This document shows positions 1 through 7,655 of a stretch of DNA of 35,886 nucleotides, piece by piece. This DNA is from Streptomyces lacrimifluminis (lineage in GTDB: Bacteria > Actinomycetota > Actinomycetes > Streptomycetales > Streptomycetaceae): positions 1-35,886 of the forward strand of contig NZ_BMMU01000047.1 in the NCBI RefSeq assembly GCF_014646095.1, written 5' to 3'. Each line of letters starts with the position of its first letter. Position 1 is the first letter of the stretch. Under the pieces are notes generated by a model that was not told where the DNA came from, searched no databases, and saw only the letters and a list, made by a program, of their open reading frames with translations. Made by a program: the position numbers and the translations under genes.

Positions 1-1
1 C

Positions 2-214
2 AGAAAGCCGCGGCCGGGAGCACTGCCCGGCAGCACTGAACAGTGGGAACGCGACCGCCACTGGCACTCCTTCGACCGCACCACCGTCGAACACGCCCTC
101 GCCGACCACAAACGCTGGAAGCAACTACTGCGCTGGACCCACCGACGCGACCGCCTGCCCGACACGTACCGCGCTATCGCCGGCCTCGTCTCCGACCGCA
201 CCGCTCAAGCCTGA
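2..214 (+). CDS. 3' end of an unrecognised gene (5' end outside window)
   Basis: An open frame runs from the window edge to a TGA at 212-214 and gives about 70 residues rich in Arg, His and Trp (for example the segment EHALADHKRWKQLLRW). Third codon positions are strongly G/C, as expected for a real Streptomyces gene. No start is visible, so this is the C-terminal part only. I do not recognise the family. The charged composition would suit a DNA-binding or plasmid-type protein, but that is a guess. Confidence 0.45.
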   Translation, partial: RKPRPGALPGSTEQWERDRHWHSFDRTTVEHALADHKRWKQLLRWTHRRDRLPDTYRAIAGLVSDRTAQA

Positions 215-243
215 ACAGCGGTCCTCCAACGGACCAGCACGCC

Positions 244-495
244 TCACCCACAATCACGCACCACCGCGTAAGGGGGTTTGGCGACGTGGGTGCGGACGTA
301 GGCGGCCAGAACGTTGGCGATGGTGGGGTGGTCGCGGGTGGAGTCCTCCATGATGCGCTGCAGGGCGTAGATTTTGCCCAGACGGACGTCCATGGCGTCG
401 TCGCCGAGGTTTTCCACGGCCCTGGTGCAGCGGTCGGTTATCTGCGCTTCTTGGGCGATGCTCATTTCCTGTCTGCTGATCTTCAACTGGTCGCG
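244..495 (-). pseudogene. Fragment of pentapeptide-repeat family protein (N-terminal linker region)
   Basis: The last 83 codons of a minus-strand frame read RDQLKISRQ, then AQITDRCTRAVENLGDD, then DVRLGKIYALQRIMEDS and ANVLAAYVRTH. This matches, from memory, the conserved linker between the membrane anchor and the pentapeptide repeats of a common Streptomyces family. The upstream transmembrane part and the downstream repeats are both absent here. The upstream sequence in the same frame belongs to unrelated DNA and an IS481 remnant, so this is a gene scrap without its own start. A separate scrap of pentapeptide repeats lies at 26751-26885. Confidence 0.55.
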
Positions 496-908
496 GACAC
501 AGCGGTGCGGGTGGCCTGGCGGCAGGACCCCGCTGCCGAGGGCAAATGCTTGCCGGGCAGTGGGAGGCACAGCAGGCCGCCATGAACCAGGCACTGCGGA
601 CGATTCTGAGCGTCCAAGGGTTCTGGATTGAAGACGGGCCCTTCGAGGAGGCACCGGTTGTTGTAGGTACGGCCCGTCCAACAAGGGTTTCCTGAAGCTG
701 CGACTCCTTCTCCGACTTCTGGCCGAACACGGTGGGGCGATCAGCATCCCGAAAACGATGCCGGATGGGGGAGTCCGGAATGGGTCGCCTCCGGGCCAGC
801 CCGTGTGGCATACGTGGACGGGCAAGACGCCAGTCCAGCCCTGGCGGGGGAGGGGCAGCGGAGACACCCCCGGAACATCTCCAGCGTCCACGTCACGTCG
901 GTAAGAGT
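496..908. other. No recognisable gene
   Basis: About 410 bases between the pentapeptide-family scrap and the broken edge of the IS481 remnant. Several frames are open in this GC-rich DNA, but none gives a protein I recognise or a start with a good ribosome site. Confidence 0.4.
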
Positions 909-1425
909 AGCTGTAGCCCACGCCGGAGCGGGTCCTGCGGCCAGCCTGGCGGCCCAGGGGCTTGTGGCCTCCACCGTCGGGGATGTTGCCGACCTTCTTG
1001 ATGTCCACGTGCACCAACTCGCCCGGTGCGGACCGTTCGTAGCGGCGGATCACCCGTGCGGTGGCGCGGTCGAGATGAGCCAGACGGGCCAGTTTGTAGC
1101 GCGCCAGTATTCGGTGCACGGTGGAGGGGTTCAAGCGCAGCAGGTAGGCGATGCGGGCCGGTCCCAAGCGGCGCAGGACACGGACCTTGATGATCCGCCG
1201 CTCGGTGCGGTTCGGGGTCCGGCCCGGGCTGTGATGCGGTCTGGACGAGCGGTCGCTCATGCCCGCCGCGCCGAACTTGCGGTAGCGGTCCGCCCATCGC
1301 TGGGCCGTGGTCGGCGAGACCTGGAAGCGTTCGGCGGCCCGGCGCAGGGGCCAGCCGTCCTCGACCACGCAGCGGGCCAGACGCAGGCGTCCGGTCTCGG
1401 TCAGGGGTGCATTACGGTGGGGCAC
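909..1425 (-). pseudogene. IS481-family transposase, N-terminal fragment
   Basis: From a GTG at 1423-1425 the frame reads PHRNAPLTETGRLRLARCVV and continues through the helix-turn-helix region and the LVHVDIKK segment holding the first catalytic Asp of the DDE fold. It is closely similar to the transposase at 4630-5581 up to GRQAGRRTRSGVGYSY. After that the sequence changes to unrelated DNA. The second Asp and the Glu of the catalytic triad are missing, so it cannot be active. Confidence 0.8.
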
Positions 1426-1546
1426 GAGGGCCTTTCTGTTGGTGTAGACATCGCAATCCACACCGAACCGGAAGGCCCTCACCTCTTCAAGATCCCCCCC
1501 CAGCCGAGATTTCCCTCACCAGTCCACAACCTCCCGAGACAGAACA
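909..1546 (-). mobile_element. Truncated IS481-family element
   Basis: One end is preserved on the minus strand: the element begins TGTTCTGTC at 1546 and is preceded by GCTAGG (minus strand; 1547-1552 on plus), the same end and target as the IS481 copy at 4513-5576. Within it is the 5' half of the transposase gene. Similarity to the fuller copy stops near 908, where unrelated DNA begins, so about 40 percent of the element including its other end is lost. A stem of GAGGGCCTT and its complement spans the transposase start, as in the other copy. Confidence 0.8.
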
Positions 1547-1714
1547 CCTAGCCAGGCGAGGTGACGGTTCACTCCGAGCCGCGCCGACGCCTGCGCCAAG
1601 AGTTGCCCGGCACAACCTCGGGCTGACCGTGTCCCTGCCCGCTCCTCCCGGGTTCGAGCTGGACACGGCCGAGTTCCGAGGCGGCGGACTCGCTCCTCCG
1701 CCCCTCCAACTGCC

Positions 1715-2383
1715 TCAAGGCCTCGCACACTCCGACGCGGCGCCCTCGTGCTGGTACCAGACGCTGTCCAGCTCACGGCCGTCCGGGAGGGTGTGGCGGG
1801 CCGGGCCGTGGGCCGGGACGAAGCCGGCGCGTTCCAGGGCGCGGCGGCACGCGAGGTTCGCCGTCGCCGTGCCCGCCCAAACCGTCGGCAGACCGGCGTG
1901 GCCATGGGCGAACTCCGCGCCCGCCAGGAACAGTTCAGCGCCGAGGCCCTGGCCTCGATGGTCAGGGGCGAGAATGCCGCCGATCTCACCCCTGTCGTGG
2001 TCGAGTTCGAGGTATCCGGCGTAGCGCCCGGTGTCGCGGCGTACACAGACCATGAACTCGGGCATCTCGGGACTGGGTTCGAAGGGCTCGGCCAGCTCGG
2101 GGTTGGACCTGATGAACCCACGCGGGGTGGCGCCGGTGGGGCCCAGGCGCAGCAAGGCCCGTCTGGTGTCGGCGTCCGGTACGACCTGGGCGGCCTGGTT
2201 CCCGTGCCAGCGCTGGGCTTCGGGGTCCGCGCCCGCAGCGATGGCCGCCAACGCGTCGAGCTGGGTCACCGGGGTGTAGAGCAGCAGGTGCCGGGTGGCC
2301 AGGGCGTGCCGGCCGGGCGTGCACGCGTCCGGGACCGGGAGGCCCGAGGCCGCCCGGCGACGTCGTAGGAGCGACCGAATCAT
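1715..2383 (-). CDS. GNAT-family N-acetyltransferase
   Basis: This 222-residue protein carries the acetyl-CoA binding motif A of GNAT enzymes (DHRGQGLGAELF, roughly residues 144-155). It is preceded by a beta-strand pair (GYLELDHDRGEIGGIL) and followed by the usual C-terminal segment ANLACRRALERAGFVPAHG. GNAT enzymes move an acetyl group from acetyl-CoA to an amine; the substrate cannot be read from sequence. The ATG at 2381-2383 follows a G-rich ribosome site (GGGGGGTTCC). The first 60 residues are not part of the core fold. The frame is intact and the gene stands alone between IS debris. Confidence 0.85.
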   Translation of the reverse strand: MIRSLLRRRRAASGLPVPDACTPGRHALATRHLLLYTPVTQLDALAAIAAGADPEAQRWHGNQAAQVVPDADTRRALLRLGPTGATPRGFIRSNPELAEPFEPSPEMPEFMVCVRRDTGRYAGYLELDHDRGEIGGILAPDHRGQGLGAELFLAGAEFAHGHAGLPTVWAGTATANLACRRALERAGFVPAHGPARHTLPDGRELDSVWYQHEGAASECARP

Positions 2384-2694
2384 GGAACCCCCCGTTGTAT
2401 TCGTCCTGGTGTGTCCGGCCGAATGTACCGGGTGTGTGCATCGAGTCCGCGGCCGCCTACATGGACAGCGTCCACGGTTGGCGGAACCTCCCCCTCTACC
2501 GAGGCGATGACCCGTCGGAGGTCATCCCCCGCATTCTGCGCGCCGTCCACACGCACGCCGTGATCCTCCGGCATCCGCACCCTCAGAGCTGTCCGACGAC
2601 ATGGGCAAGGACGACGTCGTCCCCGACATCAGAGAACCGAGTGTCTCGTCTCGGACGATCTGGTCCATGTCTCAGGTGATCTGGTTGTCGGCGC
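2384..2694. other. Intergenic stretch, no firm gene
   Basis: A plus-strand frame at 2395-2679 (94 codons) includes DSVHGWRNLPLYRGDDPSEV, which looks protein-like, but it has no clear ribosome site and no family I recognise. It may be a gene scrap. The stretch ends at the hairpin 2695-2727. Confidence 0.3.
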
Positions 2695-2727
2695 CGGTTG
2701 AATCCTGGCTCAGTCAGGATTCAACCG
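2695..2727 (-). terminator. Perfect 13-bp hairpin, likely terminator
   Basis: CGGTTGAATCCTG at 2695-2707 pairs with its exact complement at 2715-2727 around a 7-base loop. It lies about 60 bases past the stop of the minus-strand gene 2789-3274, where a terminator is expected. It has no long T run, which is common in Streptomyces. Confidence 0.5.
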
Positions 2728-2788
2728 CCACCGACAGAGGGAAGCCGGAATGAGTCTCATGGACATACGCCCCTGTCCCGCACAGGGC

Positions 2789-3274
2789 TCACACCAGCAG
2801 CCGAATCGAAGGAACCTCCGCATCCACCGCGATCTCCGTGTTGCAGCCTCCGCAGTACACACTCGTGGGACGTCGCACGTTCGTCTGGACCGAACCTTCG
2901 CTGGACGTCTCCTGGTGAGGGCAGTAGGTGCCGTAGTGCACGCGAACCCAATTGCTCAACGGCGTTGCGTCGACGCCCCGCTTGGCGTCTTTGAACGGCG
3001 CCCACCAGAAGTCCACCAGAGTCCGCAACGCCAGCCGGTCGTCCTGGCTTGTCACGTCGAACGCAGCGATCCGAGCCGCGGCGAAGTGCTGCTCGTTCCT
3101 GCCGCTCCAGCAGATGGCCCGCTCGGCCCCCCGCTCCAGAGCGTTGGTTCGTCCGACCCGCTCGCAGACGAAGCAATCCAAGTTCAGCTGGATCGTGGGT
3201 TTCCAGAACAACCGATCACGATGAACCTTCTCAAGCCCAGACAGAACCGCGGTGATCTCAAGGCTGCGCAACAT
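2789..3274 (-). CDS. Hypothetical protein with two CxxC pairs
   Basis: A 161-residue frame with good codon bias. It has two Cys-x-x-Cys pairs (C34/C37 and C141/C144) plus C118, an arrangement that could bind zinc as in zinc-ribbon proteins. There is no signal peptide or membrane segment and I do not recognise the family. The start at 3272-3274 has no strong ribosome site, and the gene directly follows an integrase fragment on the same strand, so its 5' end may have been replaced. The hairpin at 2695-2727 probably ends transcription. Confidence 0.5.
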   Translation of the reverse strand: MLRSLEITAVLSGLEKVHRDRLFWKPTIQLNLDCFVCERVGRTNALERGAERAICWSGRNEQHFAAARIAAFDVTSQDDRLALRTLVDFWWAPFKDAKRGVDATPLSNWVRVHYGTYCPHQETSSEGSVQTNVRRPTSVYCGGCNTEIAVDAEVPSIRLLV

Positions 3275-3295
3275 CGCGCGATCGTCGCACAGCAG

Positions 3296-3586
3296 CTACA
3301 GCGACGCCGCGGGCACCCAGACCCGCAAAGGGCAGAGATGAAACCGCCACCACCGCAGCAGGTCGTTGCCGCACGACCGCAGTGTGGTTGCCGGGGTGTC
3401 CGCCGCGAGCAGGTCCTTGAAGTGCATGGCGACCGGCTCGACCCGCAGACCATGTCGATCGAGCAACTGGTACGGCTCCCAGACGTCTCCCGTCGCCAGC
3501 AGTCGACCGGATTGGGGCAGGGTGAAACTCCTCAGATCCCTCCCGGGACCGCTGTGATCAAGCATGCCGAGAAGCTGGCAGGGCAA
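3296..3586 (-). pseudogene. Tyrosine recombinase (integrase) N-terminal fragment
   Basis: The translation contains VEPVAMHFKDLLAAD, then TTLRSCGNDLLRWWRF. This is the SAM-like core-binding start of the tyrosine recombinases common on Streptomyces mobile DNA (the usual form ends in SYG.DLLRWxRFL). After RWWRF the frame leaves the family and stops at 3296. The catalytic domain with the R-H-R-Y residues is missing, so it is a remnant. Its 5' part overlaps the tail of the toxin-like frame at 3558-3863, which marks a recombination junction near 3640. Confidence 0.6.
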
Positions 3587-3863
3587 GCGCTCTGACCTGC
3601 GAAAACGTCGAAGACAGTTCAGTCAACACGCCGCGGACTATCTCCGGACCGTACTGCCAGGTCGCCCGGCCGTTCCCGTCCCAGGTGAGTTCGAAGACCC
3701 CAGGAGCGCGGCGGACACCCTTCACGCGGAGGCCGGCGCGGAAGCGGCCGGTGCGTAGGTCGTCGACGAAGGCGGTGACGGTCTGGCGGAAGCGGCGGCG
3801 CTGTACGGGGGTGAGGCGGTCCAGGTCGGCGGTGAAGCGGGGCAGGGTCTCGTAGGCCGGCAC
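3558..3863 (-). pseudogene. RelE-like/toxin-type small protein, C-terminus replaced
   Basis: Starting from the GTG at 3861-3863, placed 6 bases after a GGAGG site, the frame encodes ETLPRFTADLDRLTPVQ, then a basic helix and VFELTWDGNGRATWQYGPE. This pattern (helix, helix, then beta strands ending in an F.L.WDGNGRA.WQ segment) resembles small RelE/HigB-fold proteins frequent in Streptomyces. From about residue 75 the sequence changes to a tail (VLTELSSTFSQV) that overlaps the integrase scrap, so the final strand is lost. A toxin role is inference from fold-like features only, and no partner antitoxin is visible next to it. Confidence 0.5.
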
Positions 3864-3886
3864 GTCGGTCCTCCAGGCAGCAAGAA

Positions 3887-3907
3887 GCCCCCGGCGTTGC
3901 CGGGGGC
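3887..3907 (-). terminator. GC hairpin upstream of the toxin-like gene
   Basis: GCCCCCGGC at 3887-3895 and GCCGGGGGC at 3899-3907 form a perfect 9-bp stem with a 3-base loop. On the minus strand it is followed by CTTCTTG and then the ribosome site of the gene starting at 3863. This makes it a terminator for upstream transcription or an attenuator of the short gene. Confidence 0.5.
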
Positions 3908-4201
3908 GGAGAGTCGGTGACGTGGTGCGGGGAGAGGCGTCTTTGGCCGTCGGGTGGGGAAGCGGTACGTAGGTGTGCGTTGGCTGACGGTGGACGTCGT
4001 TTGCTGGCGGTTTTCGGCGTGTGTGAGGCGCGTGTGACGGGGTGCCGCGCAGTATTTGCATGGCCCTGGTGGTGTCCGCCGGGCGGGCACGGTGTCGCCG
4101 CGGGCGCCCGCTGTACGGGATCGGCCGTGAAGTTCCGGTGAACTCTCCCGCCGCACGGGATCGCGCTTTTGTACAGGTCAGAGTCGGTGTCTGCTGTGGG
4201 G

Positions 4202-4512
4202 ATGCTGAGTGTCGCGAAGGTGCAGAGGCGTAATGCGTGGCGGTACTACGTGCGCGGAGTCGGGTTCGGGGACGGCCGCCGTCCGGTCGGCCAGTCGTTG
4301 AAGGACGCCCAGGTGAAGGCTGGCCTCCCGCCCGGGAGGTGGTTGGGGCGCGGCCTGGACGCGCTCGGGCTCACCGAGGGCGCGGAGGCGTCCGAGCGGC
4401 AGATGGCGTTGATGTTCGGACAGGGCCGGCACCCGGACGCCGACCGCATCGAGCGCGGCCTCTTGGGCGACGGAGCCGACCCCGCCACGGCACGGCTGGT
4501 CACCGTGCTAGG
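4202..4512 (+). pseudogene. MobF/TrwC-type relaxase A, 5' fragment
   Basis: From ATG 4202 the frame reads LSVAKVQRRNAWRYYVRGV, then GDGRRPVGQSLKDAQ and LPPGRWLGRGLDALGL. This is the N-terminus of the TrwC-family conjugative relaxases found on Streptomyces plasmids and integrative elements. The WRYY tyrosines are in the position of the catalytic tyrosines that attack the nic site in this family. The gene is split after ARLVTVLG by an IS481 element. Removing the IS and one copy of its GCTAGG duplication rejoins the frame exactly to the part at 5577. A weak GGGG site precedes the ATG. Confidence 0.8.
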
Positions 4513-5576
4513 TGTTCTGTCCACGGAGGTTGGTGACAGCGATCACTGGAGGGTGATCTTGAACGAATGAGGGCCTTCCGGGTTCGGTGTGGATTGCGAC
4601 GTCTACACACGAACGATCAGAAGGCCCTCATGCCCCACCGTAATGCACCCCTGACCGAGACCGGCCGCCTGCGTCTGGCCCGCTGCGTCGTCGAGGACCG
4701 ATGGCCGCTGCGGCGGGCCGCGGAACGGTTTCAGGTATCGGTCACCACCGCTGCCCGCTGGGCGGGGCGTTATCGCCGGCTCGGCGAGGCGGGCATGGCC
4801 GACCGCTCCTCCCGCCCGCACCACAGCCCGCGCCGGACCCCGACACGCACCGAGCGCAGGATCATCAAGGTCCGCGTCCTGCGCCGCTGGGGACCGGCCC
4901 GCATCGCCTACCTCCTCGGGCTGAACCCGGCCACCGTCCACCGCGTCCTGACCCGCTACTGCCTGTCCCGCCTCTCCCACCTGGACCGCGCCACAGGCCG
5001 GGCCGTCCGCCGCTACGAACATCCGGCACCCGGCGACCTCGTCCACGTCGACATCAAGAAACTCGGCAACATCCCCGACGGCGGCGGCCACAAAGTCCTC
5101 GGCCGTCAGGCAGGCCGCAAGAACCGCGCCAACGCCGGCGTGAGCTACCTGCACAACGCCGTCGACGACCACTCCCGCCTGGCCTACAGCGAGATACTCG
5201 CCGACGAGAAGAAGGAGACCGCCACCGCGTTCTGGCAGCGGGCCCACAGCTACTTCGCCTCCTGCGGGATCACCGTGCGGCGAGTCCTGACCGACAACGG
5301 CTCCTGCTACAAGTCGTTCCTCTGGCGCGACGCCCTCACCGCAGCCGGGATCACCCACAAACGAACCCGGCCCTACAGGCCCCAGACCAACGGCAAAGTG
5401 GAACGCTTCAACCGCACCCTGCTCGACGAATGGGCCTACGCGAAGCCCTACCGAACCGAGAGCGAACGGCGTGACGCCTACCCGCTGGCTACACACCTAC
5501 AATCACCACCGCGGACACACCGCGCTCAAGGGCCATCCACCCGCCAGCCGCGTCCCCAACCTCACGGGTCAATACA
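4513..5576 (+). mobile_element. IS481-family element with 6-bp target duplication
   Basis: The element of 1064 bp starts TGTTCTGTC and ends with AATACA. It is flanked on both sides by GCTAGG (4507-4512 and 5577-5582). IS481 is known to insert at NCTAGN and to duplicate 6 bp, and this fits exactly. The ends share only an imperfect inverted repeat (TGTTCTGTC against TGTATTGAC). It holds one transposase gene whose frame is broken by a small deletion. A second, truncated copy lies at 909-1546. Confidence 0.88.
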
Positions 5577-5581
5577 GCTAG
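4630..5581 (+). pseudogene. IS481-family transposase, 2-nt deletion near the 3' end
   Basis: ATG 4630 opens PHRNAPLTETGRLRLARCVV, a helix-turn-helix domain, followed by the rve/DDE core: LVHVDIKKLGN (first Asp), RVLTDNGSCYKS (second Asp) and TNGKVERFNRTLLDEW (Glu). All three catalytic residues are present. Near 5485 two bases appear to be missing (CCCGCTGG where a CCCGCGCTGG is expected). After correction the frame reads LHTYNHHRGHTALKGHPPAS and stops at TAG 5579-5581, which lies inside the target duplication. Uncorrected, the frame runs through the IS end into the relaxase frame up to 6000, making a chimeric ORF. A stem (GAGGGCCTTC and its complement, 4568-4629) lies just before the start, possibly hiding the ribosome site. 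Confidence 0.82.
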
Positions 5582-6600
5582 GGCAGCCGATCGAGGAGAT
5601 CGAGGCGCGTAAGCAGACGCCTCTGCTCGCGCTCGACTTCACCTTCCGGCCGCAGGCGTCCCTGATCGTGTTGTGGGCGCTGGGAGACGCCAGGACGCGC
5701 CCAGTCATCGAGCGGGCGCACGAGCGGGCCATCGCCAAGGTGCTGCGCCGGCTGGAGGATGAGGTCGCGGAGACCCGGTGGTCCTCGGGCCGCGGGCGCG
5801 CGAAGACGCTGGCCCTTGGTCGTTGCGGCGTTCCGTCACTTCGACAACCGGGACGGGTTCCCGCTCCTGCACGACCACTGCCTGATCCTCAACCGCGTGC
5901 AGCGCAGGGGCGAGGACGGCGAGCCGGTGTGGGGCCCTGGACACCCGCCGTCTCTACCGGCATGTGGTGGCGGCCGGGACGCTCTACACCCTCACGATGA
6001 CGACCGAGGTGTGTGAGGAGCTGGGGCTGGCGATGGTGCCCCGGGAGGTGACGGCGGGCCTGCGCCCGGTGATGGAGATAGCCGGTGTCGACGAGGTGCT
6101 CATCGACTGGTCCTCCACTCGCCGTCAGCGGATCGAGGACGTCCTGGAGGGCCTCACCTAAACGTTCGCGCACAAGAACGGGCGGCTGCCCGGCGAGCGC
6201 GCCCGCCACGGCCTGGCCTGGCAGGCGGCGCAGGACACCCGCCCCGAGAAGAAGACCCCCGCGCCCGGTGAAGCAACTGGTCGCATGGTGACAGGCGTCC
6301 GCGCTCCTCACGTTCGGCCAGCAGATGGTCTACGGGCTCCTTCAGCGCTGCCGCACGGCGGGGGCGGCGATCCGGGCCCGGGTGGATCCGCACGTGGACG
6401 CCGTACTCGCCGCTGTCGATGTCGCCGCGGTCGTCTTCACCGTCCGCGGTAAATGCGCCCGCCGCCATGTCCTGGCCGAAGCTCGCCGGCATCTGCTGGA
6501 GACGCTGCGCGGCCAGGAGTTCACGCGCGGCCTGGACGACTACATCTCAGGCCGTGCCCTGTCCGACCGCTCCCGTCAGTCCACCGTTCCCCAGCCCGGC
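5577..6600 (+). pseudogene. MobF/TrwC-type relaxase A, 3' part, multiply broken
   Basis: The frame resumes with GQPIEEIEARKQTPLLALDF and shows the family core: LWALGDARTR, then FRHFDNRDGFPLLHDHCLI (the histidine motif that binds the metal in HUH relaxases), then LRPVMEIAGVDEVLIDWSS. Reading it needs frame changes near 5817 and 5935, passage through a TAA at 6159-6161, and a further shift plus TGA near 6275-6290 before GQQMVYGLLQRCRTAGAAIR and the helix up to GLDDYIS. Together with the IS insertion this rules out a working product. The family nicks the transfer origin during conjugation. A second locus of the same kind lies at 18029-19887. Confidence 0.8.
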
Positions 6601-6670
6601 CACCGGATCCCGGCCACCGGATCCCGGCCACCGGATCCCGGCCACCGGATCCCGGCCACCGGACCCCGGC
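6601..6670 (+). repeat. Five 14-bp tandem repeats (CACCGGATCCCGGC)
   Basis: Four exact copies and one copy with a T to C change follow each other without gaps. As 14 is not a multiple of 3, the array is read in all three frames and each frame is free of stops. It sits exactly between the relaxase remnant and its C-terminal-type tail (6671-7235), replacing the segment that reads THCLDISEPKTVRGL in the second locus. The unit holds the BamHI-like palindrome GGATCC. Confidence 0.92.
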
Positions 6671-7235
6671 CGCCGACCTGATCACTTACACCGCCAACTT
6701 CGACTGGCCCGACCGCTGGTGGATCGCCGGTGCCGACGGCAAGCCGCCGCGCGAGTCGAGCCGGTACGAGCGGGCCCAGGTCGCCAGCCTCGCCGTGCAG
6801 AACGCCATCCGCGCCGCCCGCACCCCGCTCGCCGCCGCGCAGGACGACGCCCCGGCCGCGACCGCGTCGGCCGCCGCATACACCGACGACCACCACCACG
6901 ACCAGACGTCGGACGCGCCGCACGCCGTCGACCGCCCCGGCCGGGACGCCGCGCTCACCCCGGCACAGCAAGCCGCCGCCATCCAAGCCCACCAGCAGGC
7001 CGCGATGCCGCAGGAGTACCTGGAGGGCCTTACGACCGACCCGGCGACATGGATGCGCACACCGGAGAACCTGGACCGGCTCGCCGCCTTCACGCGCGTG
7101 GCCAACGCCCGCCGCCGCGTCCTCGAGGACGGGGAGCTCCCGGCCCCGGCCTCCGACCCGGTGGACCGGCGACGCCAGGAGCACGAGCAGCACCAGCAGC
7201 CCGGACCGGGCCAAGGCCAGGGCCTCCAGCCGTGA
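6671..7235 (+). CDS. Relaxase-locus C-terminal tail protein (fragment)
   Basis: The open frame reads DLITYTANFDWPDRWWIAG, SSRYERAQVASLAVQNAI, then a QAAMPQEYLEGLTTDPATWM segment and ends in a Gln-rich tail at 7235. It corresponds to the region VDYRLYTARWSL ... QYERAVLAGAVVREQL ... HQQAAMP of the second relaxase locus, so it was once the tail of that gene or a co-evolved partner. It is in frame 3 while the relaxase end is in frame 1, and the 14-bp repeat lies between them. It has no own start with a ribosome site; the frame is open upstream through the repeats. Function unknown. Confidence 0.6.
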
Positions 7236-7372
7236 CGTGGCGCGGACCGTCCGGCGGGACGGAAGACGAAGTCACCGCGCCAGACGCCGGGACGCGATCG
7301 GCCGCCCGCCCCCGGGCCCGCAGGGAAAGGCGAGGGTGTGAACGACCGATCCCCTTGAGCACGGAGGCCCCG

Positions 7373-7573
7373 ATGGTTGTCCCGACCCTGCCGTACCTCT
7401 CGCCGGAGCGCCTGGAGCATCTCCAGCAGCTCGCGGACGCGTCCCGGCTGCGCGCGGCCCTGTACCCGTCGCCGAAGCCGCCGCCCATCCGGCGCCGCTC
7501 CCGCTCCCGGCAGTACCCCGGTGGCCGGCCGAACCCGTGGCGCACCGCGCGCCTGCGCCGCCGCCGGGGCTGA
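7373..7573 (+). CDS. Small basic protein, unknown
   Basis: ATG 7373 follows a GGAGG site by a few bases. The 66-residue product starts VVPTLPYLSPERLEHLQQLAD, contains a short helix, and ends in an Arg-rich tail (RRRSRSR and RTARLRRRRG). The ribosome site and codon use support a real gene. The basic tail suggests nucleic-acid binding. It follows the relaxase locus on the same strand and might belong to the same mobile element. I do not recognise the family. Confidence 0.5.
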   Translation: MVVPTLPYLSPERLEHLQQLADASRLRAALYPSPKPPPIRRRSRSRQYPGGRPNPWRTARLRRRRG

Positions 7574-7655
7574 GCGGCCACGGTGGACTCCATCGCGCTC
7601 CCGGCCGAGGATCGGAAGTGACCGTGTGAGAGGGGACGCGGTGGGGCACAAGACG

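Noticed and set aside
805..1551. Long plus-strand ORF of 248 codons over the IS481 remnant
   Set aside because: It is the shadow of the minus-strand transposase frame, with no ribosome site and no family.
2395..2679. 94-codon plus-strand ORF as a gene
   Set aside because: It looks partly protein-like, but has no ribosome site or recognised family, and its second half reads as random.
2750..3595. Plus-strand ORF of 281 codons
   Set aside because: It lies opposite the CxxC gene and the integrase scrap, which have better features; no motif on this strand.
3558..3863. Complete toxin-antitoxin pair
   Set aside because: The toxin-like protein has lost its C-terminus and no antitoxin gene lies beside it.
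4603..5496. Minus-strand ORF of 297 codons opposite the IS481 transposase
   Set aside because: Gly/Ala/Val-rich antisense translation of a well-supported transposase; typical of GC-rich shadow frames.
6601..6670. CRISPR or attachment site
   Set aside because: The units are directly adjacent with no spacers; a simple tandem repeat explains them.
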